A stretch of DNA of 64,000 nucleotides from Paenibacillus antarcticus (lineage in GTDB: Bacteria; Bacillota; Bacilli; Paenibacillales; Paenibacillaceae). Under the pieces are notes generated by a model. It saw only the letters and a program-made list of their open reading frames with translations, searched no databases and was not told the origin of the DNA. This document shows positions 61,101 to 64,000 of this stretch, piece by piece; within the stretch, counting starts at the first letter, position 1, and every line of letters starts with the position of its first letter. Location of the stretch: contig NZ_LVJI01000018.1 in NCBI RefSeq assembly GCF_001637225.1, positions 1-64,000 of the forward strand, written 5' to 3'. The position numbers were made by a program, and so were the translations under genes.

Positions 61101-61936
61101 GGTGTTGTTGCCTCCATTCTAATCTCAACTACGGCTCCATGTGATACATTCGGTAAAGATACCTGCCACCCAAGATCCTGTGCTCTTTCCATCATAATAC
61201 GTAAGCCATATCGATCTTTGTAGTAATCAAGGTCATCCATCATTCCAATTCCGTTATCTTGAATTCGAACCTGCCACGACTGATCCGTACCAATCCCACG
61301 AATTGAAATAACAGTTGCTTGTGCATGTTTGGCTATATTAAGAAGGGATTCACGGATACAGGCTAACATCTCAATTTTTTGTCTAGAATCAAGGCAATGA
61401 TCAGGAATCGTCCATTCTATGAAAGGTTGGATCGTTAACGTCTCATCCGCAATATCCATAATTCTAGCTTTCATGGAGTCTTCAAATTCATGCATTTCTG
61501 TCGTTGCTGGATAACGCAAATTCGAGATAGCCTGACGAGCATACCGATTGACTTCATGAACCGTCTTTCGTATTTCTTGAATTTCTCCTTGCTCTTGAGG
61601 TGTGATTGTCTTCGTATCCACACGGTCGATCTGCACAGACAATAAGAACAGTGATTGAGCTATCCCATCATGAAGTTCTCTTGATAACAGTTCTCTCGCC
61701 TCAAGTGCTGCCTTCTCCGAACGTTCACGGTTTAACTCCTCTTGGTTATGTTCAAGCATCCGAAATAGAGGCATCAATAAGGTCAGACTCGTGAGAAAGA
61801 CAATGACAGGGCTTAGAAAATTCCCCAAATCCATCGATATGTAATGAAGTAAAGCACTATGACGTAAATATTCCCATAACCCAACTGTTACCGTAGGTAG
61901 AAAGAGGATCATCCATTTAATCTGTTTGTACGACAT
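61097..61936 (-). CDS. Sensor histidine kinase (HisKA_3, DesK/LiaS-like)
   Basis: A 279-residue membrane kinase with two N-terminal helices (WMILFLPTVTVGLWEYL, FLSPVIVFLTSLTLLMPLF) joined by a short loop, so it has almost no outer sensor domain and probably senses events in the membrane. A coiled segment follows, then SRELHDGIAQSLFLL with the phospho-accepting His89, and an HATPase with IRESLLNIAKHAQAT and IQDNGIGM. GGAGG lies 5 bases before the ATG. The gene overlaps a small membrane protein gene at the front and the regulator gene at the back. Confidence 0.92.
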   Translation of the reverse strand: MSYKQIKWMILFLPTVTVGLWEYLRHSALLHYISMDLGNFLSPVIVFLTSLTLLMPLFRMLEHNQEELNRERSEKAALEARELLSRELHDGIAQSLFLLSVQIDRVDTKTITPQEQGEIQEIRKTVHEVNRYARQAISNLRYPATTEMHEFEDSMKARIMDIADETLTIQPFIEWTIPDHCLDSRQKIEMLACIRESLLNIAKHAQATVISIRGIGTDQSWQVRIQDNGIGMMDDLDYYKDRYGLRIMMERAQDLGWQVSLPNVSHGAVVEIRMEATTP

Positions 61937-62138
61937 TGTATCCTCCTGTAAGATTCACTTTATGGGTCCGTAAGGTAAAGGCAAAGATAATAAATAATAG
62001 AACATAGGCACCCATAATAGACGTATTTGTAAAACCAATATAATCATTCATTCCACCGACAATTGAGGAGATAACTGATGCACTCAAGGCTCGAATAAAC
62101 TGAGAACCTGCTACAAACATCGCAGAAATTACAATCAC
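61917..62138 (-). CDS. Small membrane protein of 73 residues, first gene of a two-component operon
   Basis: A 73-residue protein with two hydrophobic segments (about residues 2-28 and 38-55, MGAYVLLFIIFAFTL) and a polar C-terminus VNLTGGYNVVQTD that is encoded inside the kinase ribosome site and start. It begins with GTG directly after a TAG; the ribosome site is weak. Small membrane partners that tune a kinase are known in LiaFSR-type systems, but this protein is not LiaF. It could also be the tail of a lost gene. The 20-base overlap with the kinase indicates coupled translation. Confidence 0.5.
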   Translation of the reverse strand: MIVISAMFVAGSQFIRALSASVISSIVGGMNDYIGFTNTSIMGAYVLLFIIFAFTLRTHKVNLTGGYNVVQTD

Positions 62139-62170
62139 CTATCGTTACTCTCCTCTATGAGCATCCATTC

Positions 62171-62176
62171 ATTATA
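62171..62176 (-). promoter_or_regulatory. -10 box of the two-component operon
   Basis: A consensus TATAAT on the minus strand, 33 bases before the small membrane protein gene; no good -35 box is visible. Confidence 0.4.
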
Positions 62177-62238
62177 TCTGAGAAGTAATCAGAATTCATC
62201 TCTTTCGGCTTTTATTTAGATATAGTTGTTCCCATCTT

Positions 62239-62278
62239 AACAACCCCGTAACAGAATACTAACCGTTATGAGGTTGTT
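62239..62278. terminator. Hairpin downstream of the Gfo/Idh/MocA gene
   Basis: AACAACCCCGTAAC pairs imperfectly with GTTATGAGGTTGTT. It lies about 80 bases after the stop; T-tracts are weak. Confidence 0.45.
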
Positions 62279-62356
62279 CGAACGAAAGTTATTCTATTGT
62301 ATTGAATCATGTTCATGGTAAGTTTTATAAGAATAATCCAATGAGTCCAATAAGCA

Positions 62357-63463
62357 TTATTCCTCCAATGTATAAGGTTCGAGATCTTTATGCATGGGGT
62401 TTGGTCTAGAACATGTACTATGCATCTCATAATGTTTCGAATCATCCGACGCACCATGGAAAGCCCACATGGCCTCCAGAACATGGTATGCTAGTTCACC
62501 ACTAGCTCGATGTGGGCGTCCGCTTTGGATTGCGTAGGCCATATCAGCTGCGGCTATACCTCTTGTATTCTCTTCATAACCATATAATAGTGGCTGTTCG
62601 ATCCATTCTGATTGTCCAGTTAGGCGATATTTCACTTGTCCACTGAAACTATTAGGATCAGGCACTTGAAGAGTACCCTTCGTACCATAGATCTCAATCG
62701 GTGGCAGACTACTTCCTCCAAAGATATCAAAGCTCATAATAAGCGTTCCTATGGCTCCTTCTTCGAATTCCATCATGCCAGCCACATGTGTTGGAATCTC
62801 GACTGGAATGACTTGACCTTTCTTCTTCTCACTTGTGATGATTCTTTCATCCAGTGCTTTTCCAGTAATCCCTGTGATTCGTTTAATTGGACCCAATAAT
62901 TGAATAAGTGCTGTCAAATAATAAGGTCCCATATCAAACATCGGTCCACCGCCCGCTTGATAGTAAAACTCAGGATCAGGATGCCATCCTTCGTGACCAC
63001 TACTCATCATAAATGCCGTTGCTGCAATCGGTCGCCCGATCACACCATCGTTCAACAATTGTAGAGCCGTTTGGATTCCCGCGCCATAGAATGTTTCTGG
63101 TGCGCATCCAACACGGAGCCCTTTTTCTTTCGCTACTTGTAATACCTGTTGACCTTCTTCACGCGTAACAGCAAGCGGTTTCTCCACGTACACATGCTTG
63201 CCTTCCCTAAGCGCTTGCAGACATACTGAAGCATGAGCCGCAGGAATCGTTAGATTAATAACCAATTGAATATCTGGATCAGCCAATAACTCTTCGGGGG
63301 AATAAGCTTTTGGTATATCAAATTCTACGGCTTTCTCCCGAGCCCGTTCTATATCTATATCTGCACATGCAACTAAATCGATTACCTTAAATTTCTTGCA
63401 GTTCTCCATATAGATACTGCTAATTTTCCCACAACCAATAATTCCAACCGTTATTTTATCCAT
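62357..63463 (-). CDS. Gfo/Idh/MocA-family oxidoreductase
   Basis: A 368-residue NAD(P)-dependent sugar dehydrogenase-like protein. The Rossmann motif VGIIGCGKISSIYMENC is at the N-terminus, the conserved EKP signature appears as YVEKPLAVTREEG, and the C-terminal domain starts near GAGIQTALQLLNDGVIGRPI. Family members oxidise or epimerise sugars, inositols and their derivatives; the substrate is unknown. It follows the ThuA gene by 24 bases and is probably in the same operon, a common pairing in sugar catabolism clusters. Confidence 0.93.
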   Translation of the reverse strand: MDKITVGIIGCGKISSIYMENCKKFKVIDLVACADIDIERAREKAVEFDIPKAYSPEELLADPDIQLVINLTIPAAHASVCLQALREGKHVYVEKPLAVTREEGQQVLQVAKEKGLRVGCAPETFYGAGIQTALQLLNDGVIGRPIAATAFMMSSGHEGWHPDPEFYYQAGGGPMFDMGPYYLTALIQLLGPIKRITGITGKALDERIITSEKKKGQVIPVEIPTHVAGMMEFEEGAIGTLIMSFDIFGGSSLPPIEIYGTKGTLQVPDPNSFSGQVKYRLTGQSEWIEQPLLYGYEENTRGIAAADMAYAIQSGRPHRASGELAYHVLEAMWAFHGASDDSKHYEMHSTCSRPNPMHKDLEPYTLEE

Positions 63464-63487
63464 TCTATAAATCCCCCCCTATAATCC

Positions 63488-64000
63488 TTAATAGTTACTG
63501 TCTGCCATTCCTGTGTATGAGCTAGCTTGATCTGTTTCTGAGTCACCATTGTTTTGTTCAGCTGTTAACTTACCCTCTGCAGCCCATAGGAACCCACGAC
63601 GCATGATCTCTGTCACTTCTGGCATCTCAATAATATCTGCATGATGACCTAACGAATTGTAGAATACTCTGCCATTCCCCCAACGCTTCGTCCAAACAAC
63701 AGGCATCTCAACGGTTCCATTCGTCGAATGTGGTCCTGTAGCTACTGGGAATATCGTTGATGCTAGAACTTCTACAGCCGGATCGACATGAAGATAATAC
63801 TGTTCACTCTTGACTTCGAAATCCTCTATTCCTTCCAGTAACAAGCCCGAACTATATTTCATATGAACGGTATATTCTACCCCATCGTTCCCTGGATGAG
63901 ATACCCACTGTCCTCCGGTCATGAACTGCCAATTCACGTTAGTCCGGAAAGAATCGCACATCCCTCCATGGCAACCCGCGATTCCAACCCCTTTTTCCAC
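63488..64000 (-). CDS. ThuA-domain protein (partial, N-terminus outside the window)
   Basis: The last 170 or so residues of a ThuA (trehalose utilisation) family protein, which has a glutamine amidotransferase-like fold. Visible parts are GVGIAGCHGGMCDSFR (the nucleophile-elbow region with Cys), TIFPVATGPHS and PVVWTKRWGNGRVFYNSLGH. The frame is open to the window edge, so the true start lies beyond position 64000. The C-terminal 20 residues are polar and rich in Asn and Ser. The paired Gfo/Idh/MocA gene suggests a role in sugar breakdown. Confidence 0.9.
   Translation of the reverse strand: MEKGVGIAGCHGGMCDSFRTNVNWQFMTGGQWVSHPGNDGVEYTVHMKYSSGLLLEGIEDFEVKSEQYYLHVDPAVEVLASTIFPVATGPHSTNGTVEMPVVWTKRWGNGRVFYNSLGHHADIIEMPEVTEIMRRGFLWAAEGKLTAEQNNGDSETDQASSYTGMADSNY

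Noticed and set aside
1..64000. tRNA, rRNA, riboswitch and complete insertion sequence
   Set aside because: None could be recognised by eye; intergenic regions are explained by terminators, operators and relics.

Overview
The window looks like chromosomal DNA of a Paenibacillus or a close low-GC, endospore-forming relative in the Bacillales. The grounds are an AT-rich background with strong GGAGG-type ribosome binding sites and many TTG or GTG starts; a complete gerA-type germinant receptor operon; a YheC/YheD spore-coat ATP-grasp protein; the bacillithiol pair yojF/bshB2; an exported SLH-plus-GH18 protein; and menaquinone made by the futalosine route (mqnB, mqnD). No rRNA, tRNA, intact insertion sequence, prophage or CRISPR array was seen.

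Layout. 1-6.5 kb is worn accessory DNA: a structured GC-richer block, a divergent MarR regulator with clear operators, a tandem DUF3238-like pair whose first copy is frameshifted, an azoreductase, then relics (tyrosine recombinase tail, C-terminal half of a luciferase-like monooxygenase, frameshifted GC-rich amino-acid permease). 6.5-11.3 kb is a self-contained island with two PhyH-type dioxygenases, two AraC regulators and a six-bladed NHL propeller protein. 11.3-24.3 kb holds small regulators and enzymes: a zinc-ribbon protein, an NmrA-like reductase with a membrane partner and a MarR regulator, an ECF sigma factor with its DUF4179 partner, methyltransferases, a MazG-like protein, a lipoprotein, YheC/D, an AAA ATPase, a flavin reductase and an alpha/beta hydrolase. 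24.4-29.6 kb is a tight minus-strand operon: type III polyketide synthase, methyltransferase, FAD oxidoreductase, MMPL exporter, facing the menaquinone genes mqnB-mqnD (29.8-31.3 kb).

31.4-36.4 kb carries an alpha/beta hydrolase, an AI-2E-family permease and the run nfeD, SPFH, fetA, fetB. 36.4-37.2 kb is another relic patch (Fur-box-like site with an aborted start, internally deleted histidine kinase). Then come gerA-gerB-gerC, a lactonase, an NagZ-like glycosidase, bshB2-yojF, a nitroreductase, DegV and methionine aminopeptidase. 48.2-53.6 kb is one 1,819-residue soluble hybrid histidine kinase built on a long poly-HAMP array with three receivers. The right end holds an EamA transporter, the SLH/GH18 protein, oligoendopeptidase F with a GNAT acetyltransferase, a KtrB potassium channel subunit, a two-component system overlapping a tiny membrane protein, and a Gfo/Idh/MocA oxidoreductase with a ThuA protein cut by the window edge.

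The most interesting units are the poly-HAMP kinase, the polyketide/MMPL operon (probably a modified phenolic lipid or quinone and its exporter), the PhyH/AraC/NHL island and the nfeD-SPFH-fetAB linkage. Family calls come from reading protein motifs by eye; nothing was searched against a database.
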